From Zygnema cylindricum (lineage: Eukaryota > Streptophyta > Zygnematophyceae > Zygnematales > Zygnemataceae), in the NCBI GenBank assembly GCA_037447655.1, contig JBBHKE010000608.1, positions 1 through 64,000 of the forward strand: a stretch of 64,000 bases of DNA. Reading direction: 5' to 3'. Position numbers and translations under genes: made by a program. Shown here piece by piece: positions 1 through 11,660 of the stretch. Below the pieces are notes generated by a model. The model was given only the letters and a program-made list of their open reading frames with translations. It did no database searches and was not told where the DNA came from. Position 1 is the stretch's first letter. Each line of letters begins with the position of its first letter.

Positions 1-118
1 AATTAGATATTCGACAGAACAACTCTCGTGACAAAGCTCCGTGAGATCATCCGGATCTTTCCCACCGAAAATTGGAATTTGCCCTCAAAGTTCGAATAAA
101 TTGATGCTGACAATCATA

Positions 119-124
<6 letters not shown>

Positions 125-186
<62 letters not shown>
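125..186. repeat. (TA)n microsatellite
   Basis: About 30 uninterrupted TA units. Confidence 0.97.
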
Positions 187-190
<4 letters not shown>

Positions 191-390
191 AATCCGTTGT
201 GGTGAAGTCGTGGCAAGTGTGGCTGCCATGGATGACAGTAAGAAGAAACTTAACCTGTTGAGATAGGAAGAAAGAAGAGGGAGAGGGAGAGGGAAAGCTC
301 AATGTGCGTTAGGCAGTGTTTTTAGAAGTGTGGTGTTTTGGGTAAGTGTTTGAGAGAGGGAGGAAGAGTCAATTTTTTTGTAAGAAAACT

Positions 391-563
391 TTTATGATTG
401 TTATGATTAAGGCAAGCAACCGAAAGCAATGTAAATCACACGACAGACCACTCCATGGAAGCTGATACATTTCAAGGAAAGTTTTCTATCAGCTTCCGTG
501 GAGTGCTCTATCATGTGATTTACATTGCTTTCGTTTACTTGCCTTAATCATAACAATCATAAA
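391..563. repeat. foldback hairpin element (77-bp arms, 19-nt loop)
   Basis: The left arm (391-467) is the reverse complement of the right arm (487-563) with about six mismatches over 77 bp. The loop is 468-486. A degraded copy of only the right arm lies near 25790-25850, downstream of the second LRR copy, so the hairpin is part of the duplicated block. It could be a foldback MITE or a precursor of small RNA; the sequence alone does not decide. Confidence 0.85.
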
Positions 564-566
564 AAA

Positions 567-1722
567 AAAATAACCGTAACAACTACGCGTGTCTGAGTGT
601 GTACAATACCCAATAGACGGATGTTAAGCATTGCCAATTAGTGCACATTTCCGTACCAAATGGTCATAGATTTCTTGTTACAAACATACAATCCAAAGAA
701 ATTCATTCTAGGACTACAACAACGTTACAAGAATGGAACATTACTTCAGCACACTGTAGACAAACATTGTAGAGAATGTGAAAACAAACACCATCAACAT
801 TTCTGCTTTATACAGGAGCTGTGGACCGTTTTACTCTTTCATTGTTGGTGAAGCAATTCGTTCCTAGTATCTTTTTCCAAATAATGTACAGAGAATTCCC
901 AGCCAATCAAGTGTTTGGTAAAAGTTTGACAATAAATATTTTTATTTGGATAAGTACTAAAGGACACACATTAGATAATGCAAATGTGTAGATCAAAGGC
1001 TGCCAATTATTCCAATATCAACATTTGTCTATTTTACAACTTCTAGGCATAGTAATGTGGCAACATTGTGGAACATCGTTTGCAATTTTTGTCCATTTAC
1101 AACACCAACATTTTATATTTTTTTTTTCTTGGGTATTAATTTTGAAAAATATAGTCGATTAAATCCATGCAAACCAGCAAGATCTGAAAACTTTCATGAC
1201 TACATAAAACTACGATGATCTACAAATAGAAACACAAACACAAACAAGCTGGGCGTCCATCTTCCAAAAACATGCCTCAAATATACTTCATTCTCATATT
1301 GCAAGACCGATAAAACCACCCTATTTAACTTGTTCAGAAAGACATCTACAGCTAAATATTCGTAAAGAAAACAAAAATTTTCATCTACACTTTGGCCAAA
1401 ATCAGCATATAAGCAACAAAAGCACTCAGAAGTATGACAAAATATGTTTATATCCTCTATAATCTGTAAAAATATGTATACTTTCAATACATTTCCAATG
1501 ATAGGTATAGTATAAGTTCACAACATAAACGTTTCAAATGAATAAAACAAAAAGCAATACAAAATTTGTAGACACTAGACCTACATTGAAACGACTTTTC
1601 TGTGGTACTTTTTAATTCATCACTTTCTCCTACGGTGATGAGTTTCTAGGTCTAAATTGCTATGTCCGCTACTAGAATGCAAATTGCATTTAATCCTATT
1701 TGTTTCTCCTATTCAGGATTTT
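567..1722. other. 3' flank of LRR copy 1, duplicated downstream
   Basis: No convincing gene. Long blocks (for example 640-850 and 1085-1500) recur with substitutions at 25920-26160 and 26390-26800, so this is the shared 3' flank of the two LRR copies. Short open frames here are not conserved between the copies. Confidence 0.7.
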
Positions 1723-3606
1723 CTAGGGGGGTTTGCTATTACAATCGGAAAAAGAACGTTGCAAACCATTGTAACAACTAAGGGTTGAATTTGATAAAGT
1801 AAAACAATTCAAACTCACTATAATGTTACAAAAACTAAAACTAGCCCACCCTATTTGAGGTGTCCCTGATAAATAATTAGAGGAAACATCGACAAAGAGA
1901 TCCATTGCACTTACAAACTGAATTTGTAAAGATCCAGTTAAGTAATTACTACGGACATTAAGATAGACAACATTGACAAGGAAACCCAAGGAGGTGGGAA
2001 TAGATCCAGTGAGACGATTGGAAGATAAATCGGCATATTGAAGATTTGTCAAATTGCCAATTCCTGTTGGGATACCGCCCGTTAATTTATTTCGATCAAG
2101 TTCTAATCGCCTCAAATTTGAAAGATTGGATATAGAGTTCGATATCCCACCAAAAAAATCATTGGAAGAAAGGTCCAATTCTTGCAACTTCGAAAGTGTA
2201 TATATGGCCGGAGGAATGACAGAACTCAAAAAAATATGGGATAGATCCAATTTCAACAGAGAAGTCAGATTTCTGATGGAAGGAGACAAAACTCCTATTA
2301 AACCCTTCTTGGGTAAAGCAAGTCCCACTATTTGGCGACGAGAGTCGCATTCTATTCCGGCCCAAGAACACCATTTTCCCACTTTCCCCACCGACCCCCA
2401 TGTGTCCAAAGCCCCCTTAGGATCGAATAAAATGGCATTCTTAATATCTCGAAGGGCAGAGAGGATAGGATCTAAAGTTGGAGGGGGAGGTGGATTGCGA
2501 AGGACTGGTGTGGGTGGTGGAGAAGATATTGTTGGAGGAAGGGGACGAAGAGGTACGGTAGGAGATTTTGGAGTGAGAGGAGGTGGAGGGCGTGGTGGGG
2601 ATGGAGGTGGGCGACAAGGGTTAGAGAATGGAGGAGGGGGAAGGGATTTAGGAACTCCTGGGCAGGTCCAGTTATTTATGGGATTGCCACTGGCACAAGA
2701 ACAAACTGGTTGAGAATTATTAAAAGAGCAAACTCCCAAACCGGCAGCACAAGCTCCTCCTTTTTGAGTTATGTCGCAAAAGTTTGAGCATTCGGATACT
2801 CCTTTGCTGTTCTCTTCCGCAAAATGCAGGTGGTTGATTGCTTTCCGAGATGCAGTTGGTCAAATAAGAAAAAAAACATAGTGGTGAGGACCCTGAAAAT
2901 ACGGAAATGGGTCCGGTAATATAATTGTTGGAGATATCTATTACTGGGAACACTTCACTTGCGACGTTGAATTTGAAAGTGAATGGACCTGTGAAAAGGT
3001 TGTTTTGTAACTTAAGGAGCTGAAGATTTTTGAGCTTTACTATAGAAGAAGGGATGGTTCCTCCCAACTGATTGTTAGACAAATCTAGGAGTGCGAGACT
3101 GGTAATGTTCCCTATAGAGGATGGTATTGGCCCAGAAAATGAGTTTGATATCAAATACAAAGTCGATAGCCGGCTAAAGTTTCCAATCGCCTCAGGAATG
3201 GGACCATCAAATCTGTTGTTTGACAAATCGAGGTAGGTGAGCTTAGTCAACCTCGCAAAAGTGTACGGAATGGGACCCGAAAATAGATTGAAACTAAGGT
3301 CCAAGTACTCCAAGCTGTCTAGTGAACCGATTGCTGGAGAGAGAGGACATTTGCAAGGAACATATCATAAGGGTCAGGATTGCGAAGATTAAGTCCGACA
3401 ACTCTTCCGGCGTCATTGCATGTGACTCCCTCCCAAGAACACTCGGTTGTTCCTTGTGCCCAGCCGCTATATGCAATGTCTCGTGGAGCTTGTTTTTGGA
3501 TTAAGAGCAGCGCAAACATGTCAATCCTGTTGATCGGCACTCCGTTGACGCAAACGACAAAGGCCAACACTGCGAGCCATGCCAGTACGGTTCGGCCCGC
3601 CGCCAT
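1723..3606 (-). pseudogene. secreted two-domain LRR protein with proline-rich linker, copy 1 (frameshifted)
   Basis: Single-exon-like reading of about 628 codons on the minus strand, in three frames: 3606-3319, 3313-2720 and 2739-1723. Order: signal peptide (first ~22 residues), N-cap with CSWEGVTC (residues 56-63), about five plant-type LRRs (LxxLxLxxNxxxGxIP), a Cys-rich stretch, a proline-rich linker (PPPSPPRPPPP type), a second N-cap with CSWAGIEC, a second set of LRRs, and a C-terminal Cys pair. No membrane segment or kinase is visible, so it was probably an apoplastic protein. Comparison with the copy at 27-29 kb places single-base indels near 3346-3352 and near 2790-2800. These make it a pseudogene, unless they are assembly errors. 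Plant LRX proteins also mix LRRs with extensin, but not in this order. The ligand is unknown. Confidence 0.82.
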
Positions 3607-3760
3607 GGCTGGGGAGAGAGGGGATAGGAGAGAGAGGATAGAAGAGAGAGGATAGGAGAGGGACAGTGGAAGAGAGAGATTGCGGAGGCAGCACAGCAGA
3701 GTTATTCACAAGTGGAGGCCATATATATTTCTTAGGGAGGTACAGTATTCGTATTTGGGA
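3607..3760 (-). promoter_or_regulatory. core promoter and CT-rich leader of LRR copy 1
   Basis: On the minus strand a TATA-like AATATATATGG lies at about 3719-3730, roughly 115 nt upstream of the ATG at 3606. A pyrimidine-rich leader (purine-rich on +, 3608-3690) follows. The same arrangement precedes copy 2 and is present without a gene at 13.55-13.75 kb. Confidence 0.6.
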
Positions 3761-3789
3761 GGTGTCAGAAATTATGCTTTTCGTACAAA

Positions 3790-4680
3790 TTAATAGGTCG
3801 TAGAATTTAAAAGATCTCACTTGTCAGTTCCAGCGGAGGTCGAATAATGCCAGTCTGGCTGACAAGAAAAGCGTAGAAAGTAAAAGCAAACAAGGAGCCG
3901 TACATTATTGACTTACTTCTAATTACGATAATTACGATTCGCGGTGTATTGATACTTATTCGCGAGGCGTTCGCTTCAATTTTTTCTGTCAGTCGAGGTG
4001 GGTTGTCATCCACAGAAAAAAAAAGAATCGTGACACGTGGGACGATTACGCTACGTGTCACGATGGACTACCAACGAAATTCACAAAATTTGCACATGAT
4101 ATGTGCCTTTCAAAATGCAACCGAAAAAAAAAAAATCTCGCAACTCTCCTTCGTCGGACTATCTGGACTTTCGTCATGTTCGAAAATAGGAACCTTAAAA
4201 AATGAGCTGGCGTGAAAGACTGCCGTCTGCAAAAAGTACAAAGCATCTGTCGAAATATGATTTTGTAGGCAGGTACATGGTACGCAAGTCAGAAATTCTG
4301 CTTGTCGTACTGCGTTCGTACAAATGAATCGTTCGTACAATTTAAAAGAGCTCACTTGTCAGTTCCAGCGGAGGTCGAATGCCAGTGGCGGAGAAGAAAC
4401 GCGTAGAAAGCAAACAAGGAACCGTACACCGCGAATCGTAATTATTTGTTTCATAGATCAAAAGTAGCTGACCGTACGCCCATACAATATGCCTATCGTA
4501 TGCAAAACATACAATATGGCCTTAAGACCCATATTGTATTGGCCGCAAAATGAAATAAAATAGTAACAGGGTTGAGTTGCACGTGGATCTATAGAGAATT
4601 AAACGTCATGTCTAAATTTAAAAAAAAAATCGGACAAAAAAATATTTTTCTGTGAGTTTTGAGCGACTTTTTATTTAAAC
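3790..4680. other. upstream region of LRR copy 1, repeat modules
   Basis: Contains a module with ACTTGTCAGTTCCAGCGG that occurs twice (3818 and 4351) and again at 13775, 29170 (changed), 52890 and 56480. It also carries a recurrent motif TTACGATTCGCGGTGT, or its inverse, near 3935 and 4427. No gene seen. Confidence 0.5.
4484..4545. repeat. short dispersed repeat with CATACAATATG palindromic units
   Basis: CATACAATATG and its complement occur several times around CTTAAG. A similar block lies in inverted orientation at 62364-62430, suggesting a small dispersed MITE-like element. Confidence 0.5.
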
Positions 4681-4856
4681 CGTCAGATTCGGACGATCTG
4701 ACGGTCTTTGATGAAAGTAACGATCTAAGAAGATCACATGAAAATCCCATAACACAACTTACGATAGGACTATCGTCAGATTCGAACGATCGGACGGTCA
4801 ATGATGAAAGTAGCGATCTAAGAAGATCACATGGATGCCCGTAACACAACTTACGC
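4681..4856. repeat. 93-bp tandem duplication
   Basis: Two units starting at 4681 and 4774, both opening with CGTCAGATTCG and ending near ACACAACTTACG, with scattered substitutions. Confidence 0.85.
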
Positions 4857-4936
4857 TAAAGGCGGCCTACAAAAGGCCTACCAAAAAACGCCTACTTTTT
4901 AACTATGATTTGTTTACTCTAATTACGATTCGCGGT

Positions 4937-5090
4937 GTAGTGATACTCATTCGCGAGGCGTTCGCTTCAATTTTTTCTGTAAGTCGAGGGGGTTATCATC
5001 CACACAAAAAAGTGTAGTGATACTCATTCGCGAGGCGTTCGCTTCAATTTTTTTGTAAGTCAACGGGGGTTGTCATCCACACAAAAAAAA
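4937..5090. repeat. 77-bp tandem duplication of a dispersed upstream module
   Basis: Two units from 4937 and 5014 share GTAGTGATACTCATTCGCG and CATCCACACAAAAAA. Related single modules occur at 3950, 13850 and 29310, always in DNA upstream of LRR copies or of their orphan promoter. Confidence 0.8.
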
Positions 5091-5281
5091 GAGTCGCGAC
5101 AAGCTGCGTGATTTTGACATCCGCAAGTGCCGCGAATAAGATCTTTACACTAAAATAGATACACGTACAAAATGCTCGAAATCGTACTCCGTCGCGTGAT
5201 TCTGATATCCGCAAGTGCCGGCAATTTTCACGCAGTTAAATGTTAACGCTAAACAGTGAATCGTGTAACGTCATATTTTTT

Positions 5282-5616
5282 GGGAATTGATAATGACAGT
5301 GACTGTTTTGGTTGCGCACAGTCACTTACATCATTTTGTCAAAAGACGTACGCTTGAAGTACACATTGGTACAAATAAAGTACCGTTGAGTATAAATTTG
5401 ACGGTCAATCGGTTGGACATCTTTGACTTTCATAATATTGTTTCAACCGCTTAAAATTTTGCCGCGCTTGCGAACGTCGACCGTCATAATAAAGTTAGCA
5501 ATTCACACGGCCGGCGAGCGTTTACGGTAACAAAACTGCGGCGACCACATGTAAATAAAATGGTTGCAGACAGTAACTTTTTGTCGTTATGTGAGCTCCA
5601 CGGTGAGAGCACTTAG
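5282..5616. repeat. left arm of 335-bp inverted repeat
   Basis: Nearly identical in reverse complement to 11326-11660. The outer end begins GGGAATTGATAATGACAG and the inner end is GAGAGCACTTAG. Long terminal inverted repeats are typical of Mutator-like or foldback elements, but I found no clear target-site duplication and no transposase between the arms. Confidence 0.9.
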
Positions 5617-6478
5617 CCGCAAAATTGAAATTGAATCGTCTAAGTGTTACATTCACTTAGACGCAAAGTGAAACGAAAGCTATGGAAACTGAAAGTACTA
5701 TAACTCTCGTACGGAAATATTATAACGCACGAAACGAAATAAACTTATATAATAAAACGAACCGGCGTAAAAATATCATTTGAAATTAAATGAAAAAAAT
5801 GAGCGTCGTCACGCGCGACGAAATCGAGCCACGCTATTTACGAATCAGCATACTTACATTGACAAGATCGTAGCAGGATCGGCTGTACAAAGGTATTGCC
5901 GCTTTGTCGTACACATAAATTACTTCCGCGGACGAAAAAATCGCGTCACGCTTTGCGAACCAACATTTCCTCGCAATCGACCAGCGAGCGACTCGAACAA
6001 ATGAATACCGGTTGGCGCTCGCACCAAACCGAACCGACACAAAGTACAGTACCGAACGAAACAAAACATAACTGACGCGAACCGAACAAAAATTTGACTG
6101 CATGATTTCGGCCGACGCCGATTCGCCCAATATCCTAACATTTCGCTGTCAATGTAAGTATGTTGATTCGTAATAGCGTGACGCGATTTTTTCGTAACGC
6201 TCTCTATCGTAACACTCCTCTCTCAAACACACGTGCCTTCACACATACGCCGTAGGAATAACATTGGGCACCTTTCGACAAGCGGGAAGACGAAAAAAAA
6301 AACCGCATTTATATGCAACAGCGTAAGGTATTTCATGATTTCTTCATAATGAATAGCAAATGTCATATTCTTCATTGTTGTACCTTCTTTATATGTTTTG
6401 TAGTAGCTTTTTGGTGTTTCTGATTTAAAAACTTGTTTATATATCATGTGTATTTTTGCATATTAATGTGTGTGTGTA
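5617..6478. other. no gene recognised
   Basis: Open frames here are short and low in coding character. The stretch has scattered TTCGTA/TACGAA-rich repeats. Nothing can be assigned. Confidence 0.4.
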
Positions 6479-6650
6479 CATGTATATATATAGAGAGATG
6501 TAATTATACATGTAGAGCTGTATATATACATATATAGATGTATATAAATATATATATAGTCATGATATACATAATAGTATGATACATATAATATGTCTGC
6601 CAACTGCCTGCCTGTCTGCATTTATATGGTAGGCACACAGGCAGGCTGTT

Positions 6651-6733
<83 letters not shown>

Positions 6734-7013
6734 ATATATATATATATGCATCTCTCTCTATATATATGCTCATCTCTGTATATATATATATATATATATA
6801 TTTAAATAACTATACAGATACATATCCATAGATATATATACAAATGTGTATGTATGTATTTGGCTGGCAAGCAGGCAGGCAGGCGGTTGGCAGGCAATTA
6901 GTGAGGCAGTTAACAGGCAGGCTGTTGGCAGACTATATAAATAAAGTCGTACAGATACATATCTTTAGATATGTATACAGATGTATATGTATGTATTTGG
7001 CCGTTAGGCAGAC

Positions 7014-7046
<33 letters not shown>

Positions 7047-7290
7047 TTGGCCCGCAAACAGACAGGCAGGCAGTTGGGAAGCAGGTTGTCAGGCGGTTAA
7101 CAGGCAGACAGGCAGTTGACATACATACATATATATATATATGTATATATATACATATATATATGTATATATATATATGTATATATATGTATATATATGT
7201 ATATATATGTATATATATACATAGATATATACATATATATACATATACACATATTTATATATATATATATATATATTTATACTCTCTCTA
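6479..7290. repeat. AT/GTAT microsatellite cluster with GGCAGGCAG-type minisatellite
   Basis: Pure (AT)n near 6655-6725 and 7017-7040, plus (TATATG)n-like arrays at 7128-7230. These are interspersed with repeated blocks of GCAGGCAG and TTGGCAG character at 6595-6655, 6865-6940 and 7045-7115. The predicted Tyr/Ile-rich frames are translations of the microsatellite. Confidence 0.95.
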
Positions 7291-7342
7291 TCTCTCTCTC
7301 TCACTCTCTCTACTCTCTTTCTCTCCCTCTCTCTCTCTCTCT
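7284..7342. repeat. (TC)n microsatellite
   Basis: Interrupted CT dinucleotide run. Confidence 0.95.
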
Positions 7343-8041
7343 AAAAAACCCTTAATCTTCATCAATATATCATAATACCCTGAAAATCTGACCCAAACCT
7401 TCCCAATCTGTGTAGAATATCTTCAACTTGTCCTAATCTGTGCCATTTTTTGTCATTTTTCCATTAATTTGTTGCATTTTTTTTACTCAATTCGTAGATA
7501 ACATGTTGGAGAACATGATGCTCCATGCGTTCTGAATGCGAACAACATAAAGGAGCTTTTAATCCGTAGTCCACAAGGTCTACGCACAATTCCTCCTATG
7601 ACTTTTGGTCCTGTGGTTGCATCCCAAAGTCCCCCACCGAAAGCGTAACGAGCCCTACAAGCCTGAGTCGACTATTCACTACACAAATTCCGCCGCCGCA
7701 TAATGTAACGAGTCCCACAAACTAATTATTCCTAAACTTTATTCCAAGGAAATTTATAGTTAGAAAAGCTAGGTAATGACTTGGAATGCTAAAATCATGA
7801 GAAGGTGTTAGATTTTTTATAAGGTAACATTAAAACCAATTCCGATGAGTTTACGAAGAAAAAGGAAGACATGGCATAATGTTATTGAGGTGTGTTTTTT
7901 TTCTTTTTTTTTTGGTTGGGATAGGGGTAAATTTTTCTGAAAAGATATTTGTGGATGCCTTTATTTTATATACCTTATATCTCTGGAAAATTAAAAGGGT
8001 GAGTCGGAGAATTATGTAATCTTTACAAACATCAAAAAGAT
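7343..8041. other. no gene recognised
   Basis: AT-rich unique sequence without a convincing reading frame. Confidence 0.4.
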
Positions 8042-8640
8042 ATTTAATATATTTTTCCTATTTTCTCTCGTCTCTTGTTAACCTCTATGTCTCTCTATCT
8101 TTTTATCTAGATCCATCTCTCCCTATGTCTCTCCGTGTTTTTCTCTGTAGCTGTTGCTTGTCTAACGTCTCTTTTCTCTCTCTCTCTCTCTCTGTGTTAG
8201 TCTTACTCTGTCAAGTCTTACTCCGTCTTTTCTCTGTCTGTGTTTGTGTGAGTCTGGCATTGTCTCTGTCCCTGTCTCTGTCTTTTCTCTGTCTATGTCT
8301 TTTCTCTGTCTCTGTCTTTTCTCTGTCTCTGTCTTTTCTCCGTCCCTGTCTTTTCTCTGTCCCTGTCTTTTCTCTGTCCCTGTCTTGTCTTTTCTCTGTC
8401 CCTGGTCTGTCTATTCTGTCTCTGTATCTTGTCTGACTCTATCCCTGTCTGTCTTTGTTTCTGTCTATCTCTGTCTCTGCTCGTCTCTGTATCTTGTCTA
8501 TGTCCATGTCTTTGTATCGTCTCTTGTTTCTTACTTTTTCTCTTGGTCTCTATGTATCCGTCTCTCTGTTTTTGTCTTTTTGTCTTGTGTCTCTCTGTCT
8601 CTATCTCTTGCATCTTGTTTATAGTCCCATCTCTTGTATC
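8042..8640. repeat. pyrimidine-rich TCTGTCTC satellite tract
   Basis: About 600 bp dominated by TCTCTGTC-type units, most regular between 8270 and 8430. The 100-130-residue Ser/Leu/Cys frames across it are a by-product of the repeat. Confidence 0.92.
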
Positions 8641-9235
8641 TTGTTTTATAGTCCTGGTGCATTTTTGGAGTTGTTATAAAGTTTATTTCCGCACTTAAAC
8701 CATCCAAATTCCGTAGCTGAGCACTATAGTTGATTGCTGTAACCAGTGTTTCTATTAACTGTTTATTTACTGTAAGTCAGCACTACAGCAGAGCACATCA
8801 AAATTAATATGGTACTTGAATCCTTAAATGTTAGCATTTTTATTAATGGAACAATACATTTTTATTTTATACCGAGTATATGGTAAGCATGTGATCGTTG
8901 TTACCAAGAACCGCAACTGTAATTGACAAATTTAAGTCATCAAACATTTCTCAAACACGGAAATTAGTTAATTTCAGCAATTAAGGTAAACACCTCAACA
9001 ATTAAAATATGTAAGTGACAAAGGTATGAAAACTTTGAAAACTTTTAACTGGAAATTATAAATGAGAACATATGTTGTTGAAAGATGTGGCTTAGCAGTA
9101 ACAGTATTTTCCCTGGAAAGCAATTCCAATGGTAATGGAAATTGACTGTCCAGTAGTAGCGGGGAACAATTGTGAAAACTGAAACTGGGAATAACCGTAG
9201 TTGAAATTTATAACTTGTAAAACATGGAATCGACA
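8641..9235. other. spacer between complementary tracts
   Basis: Unique AT-rich sequence; no gene seen. Confidence 0.4.
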
Positions 9236-9680
9236 GCAAGACAAAGAAGACACAGAGACAAAGAGACGCATACAGAGACAGAGAGACAAGAGACGAGACA
9301 GAGAGTCAAAAACACAAAGACAGAGCATAATAAAAGAGACAAGGATACAGAGGCAGATATAGACTGAATACAGAGAGATAGAGACAGAGACACAAGATAG
9401 AGAAAGACAATGAGACAAAAAAAAGAGAAAGAGATAAGACAAAGAGAAACGTGACACAAGACAGAGAAAGACAGTGAGACAAAACAAAGAGACAAAGAGA
9501 AACGTGATAGTCAGAAAGACAAGACAGAGAAATACATGATGGAGAGACACAAAATAGAGAGATAGAGACACAGAAAGGCAAAAGACAAAAAAGTGAAAGA
9601 GATAGAGGCAGCAAAAGTGATAAAGAGATAGAGGCTGCAACAGAGACCGATAGAGGAAGATTGTCACAAAAAACAAGAGA
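9236..9680. repeat. purine-rich GACAGAGA satellite tract
   Basis: About 445 bp of GAGACA/ACAGAGA units, complementary in composition to the pyrimidine tract at 8042-8640. The two could pair as an imperfect inverted repeat. Confidence 0.92.
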
Positions 9681-10427
9681 CAAAGACATGGCCAATATAT
9701 ACAAATTAAAACACAAACACTGGAAATTGTATGCCAAATGTAAGAAAACATAAAAACAAAAAGGTTGGCTATGCTATTCGACTGAAATTTGAATGTTATA
9801 GATCACACTAAACATCTGCAACATAAGTTATTTTGCTAAACCCAAAAACGATAAAATTGTACAAAAAAGTATAGTATTGAGAAAAAAGTAGATAAAATGT
9901 CGTCACCGACATGCAACATATCAAAACCTAGTTGTAGTGTTGGCCACCATTTTCGTTATAGCCGTTTGAGTTAATTTTCAAATTTGTTGGTCGTCAAATA
10001 TGGATGCCAAAAACGTGTTCATGACAATTTGGATGGTCGTTATTAAGACAAGTGACAAGTTTTGAATTATCATCACCAAATATTGCTTCTTCTGTTCTTG
10101 ATCCGCCCTGAAAAATATTGGCAACTTTTAATGTTAAAATCCACACAGTTTCTAATATTGAGTAGGCATATTTCGATTTTATATTCCAATTTCACCTTTT
10201 TAATTAATCTATGTTAGTTTCACTTGCGTAAATGTGGAAGTTGAGATGAATTTCTTGTATGAATCATGTCGTTTTCCTAATACCATGAATTCCACTTTCG
10301 TCTATAGATGCACCCTAAAATAAAAGCAACAACCTGTCGATTTCAATTTTATTTCCTTTTTTAACAACATTTAATGTCAATATATCAAATAAAAGAGTAG
10401 AATGTTTAGTTCATGTTTAGAATGTAG
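9681..10427. other. no gene recognised
   Basis: AT-rich; no frame with coding character. Confidence 0.4.
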
Positions 10428-10720
10428 TTCAGTTTGTAAGCTGTGCAAATAATTATAATGAGCCGAAAGCAGCCATGATATATTGTGAAAACTGTGTACT
10501 AAACTGTAAATAGGAAATTAGTTCAGATTGTAAACTGTTCCAACAATTATAATGAGCTGAAAATAACCATGAAATAGTGTCAAAGTGTGTACTGAACTGA
10601 AAATAAGAAAATAGTTCAGATTGTAAGCTCTAGAAAAGTCATAACAAGAGGAAAACTACAGTGCATTAAACTGAAATTAACAAAATATTTTTGATTGTGA
10701 ACAGTTCTACAGTAAAAACA
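10428..10720. repeat. ~92-bp tandem repeat, three to four degenerate units
   Basis: Units start with AGTTCAGATTGTAAGCTG-like sequence at 10428, 10519 and 10612, with a decayed fourth near 10690. Confidence 0.8.
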
Positions 10721-11325
10721 AGCAGAAAATTACATATTAAAATTGTTTTTCCTTGTTTATTTCATGTTACGTCTTTGGCTTTTGAGGCATAATATGTGTG
10801 TAAACTCCCTTTGCAATATTCTGTTTTCATTACCCAACAACACTTGCCAATATCACATGCAAGTTTGAACATACATTGATGTATAGAAGACAGTAAATAA
10901 ATGTTTGTCGTCCTTCCCTATTTCATTTCAGTACACTATGTTGATATGCTTTGAATCCGTTTTTGCAAGAATGGTGAAAGTGGATGGTGGAAAGTAAAAA
11001 GACACGACATGGTAGAGAAGAGAAGGGCATTCTGAGGCGTGATCAGTACGGCAATGTGCTGAAAGCCTCCACATCGACAATGTGGCGTACAGAGAATACA
11101 AAAATTGTCAACGGGTGGAGAGAAGCCTCAATTGAACCGGGTGGAAGTTTCGCCTCATTTTTTGTACCACTTCATCTATCACACTGTTTCGTACACGTCT
11201 ACGTAAGTCACATTTTAAGTTACAAGTTATTAGCGTTTACATCCGAATGCTCTAAAAGTTGTACGGAGAATCTTCGCTAAAAAACAAAGTTACAAGACTA
11301 AGTTTCGGTTACATGCGAAAGTACC

Positions 11326-11660
11326 CTAAGTGCTCTCACCGTGGAGCTCACATAACGACAAAAAGTTACTGTCTGCAACCATTTTATTTACATGTGGTCG
11401 CCGCAGTTTTGTTACCGTAAACGCTTGCCGGCCGTGTGAATTGCTAATTTTATTATGACGGTCGACGTTCGCAAGCGCGGCAAAATTTTAAGCGGTTGAA
11501 ACAATATTATGAAAGTCAAAGATGTCCAACCGATTGACCGTCAAATTTATACTCAACGGTACTTTATTTGTACCAATGTGTACTTCAAGCGTACGTCTTT
11601 TGACAAAATGACGTAAGTGACTGTGCGCAACCAAAACAGTCACTGTCATGATCAATTCCC
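11326..11660. repeat. right arm of 335-bp inverted repeat
   Basis: Reverse complement of 5282-5616 with only a few differences by eye. It ends CATGATCAATTCCC. Confidence 0.9.

Noticed and set aside
2054-2713. 219-codon plus-strand frame opposite the LRR gene
   Set aside because: Shadow of the proline-rich and LRR coding sequence on the minus strand.
6504-7375. Tyr/Ile repeat proteins
   Set aside because: Translations of (TA)n and TATATG microsatellites.
8125-9751. Ser/Leu/Cys-rich frames suggestive of membrane proteins
   Set aside because: Translations of TCTGTC/GACAGA satellites.
10932-11201. Possible exon between TTTCATTTCAG and GTAAGT, overlapping a 98-codon frame at 10984
   Set aside because: No frame is open across the whole interval between the splice-like sites and the product is unrecognisable.
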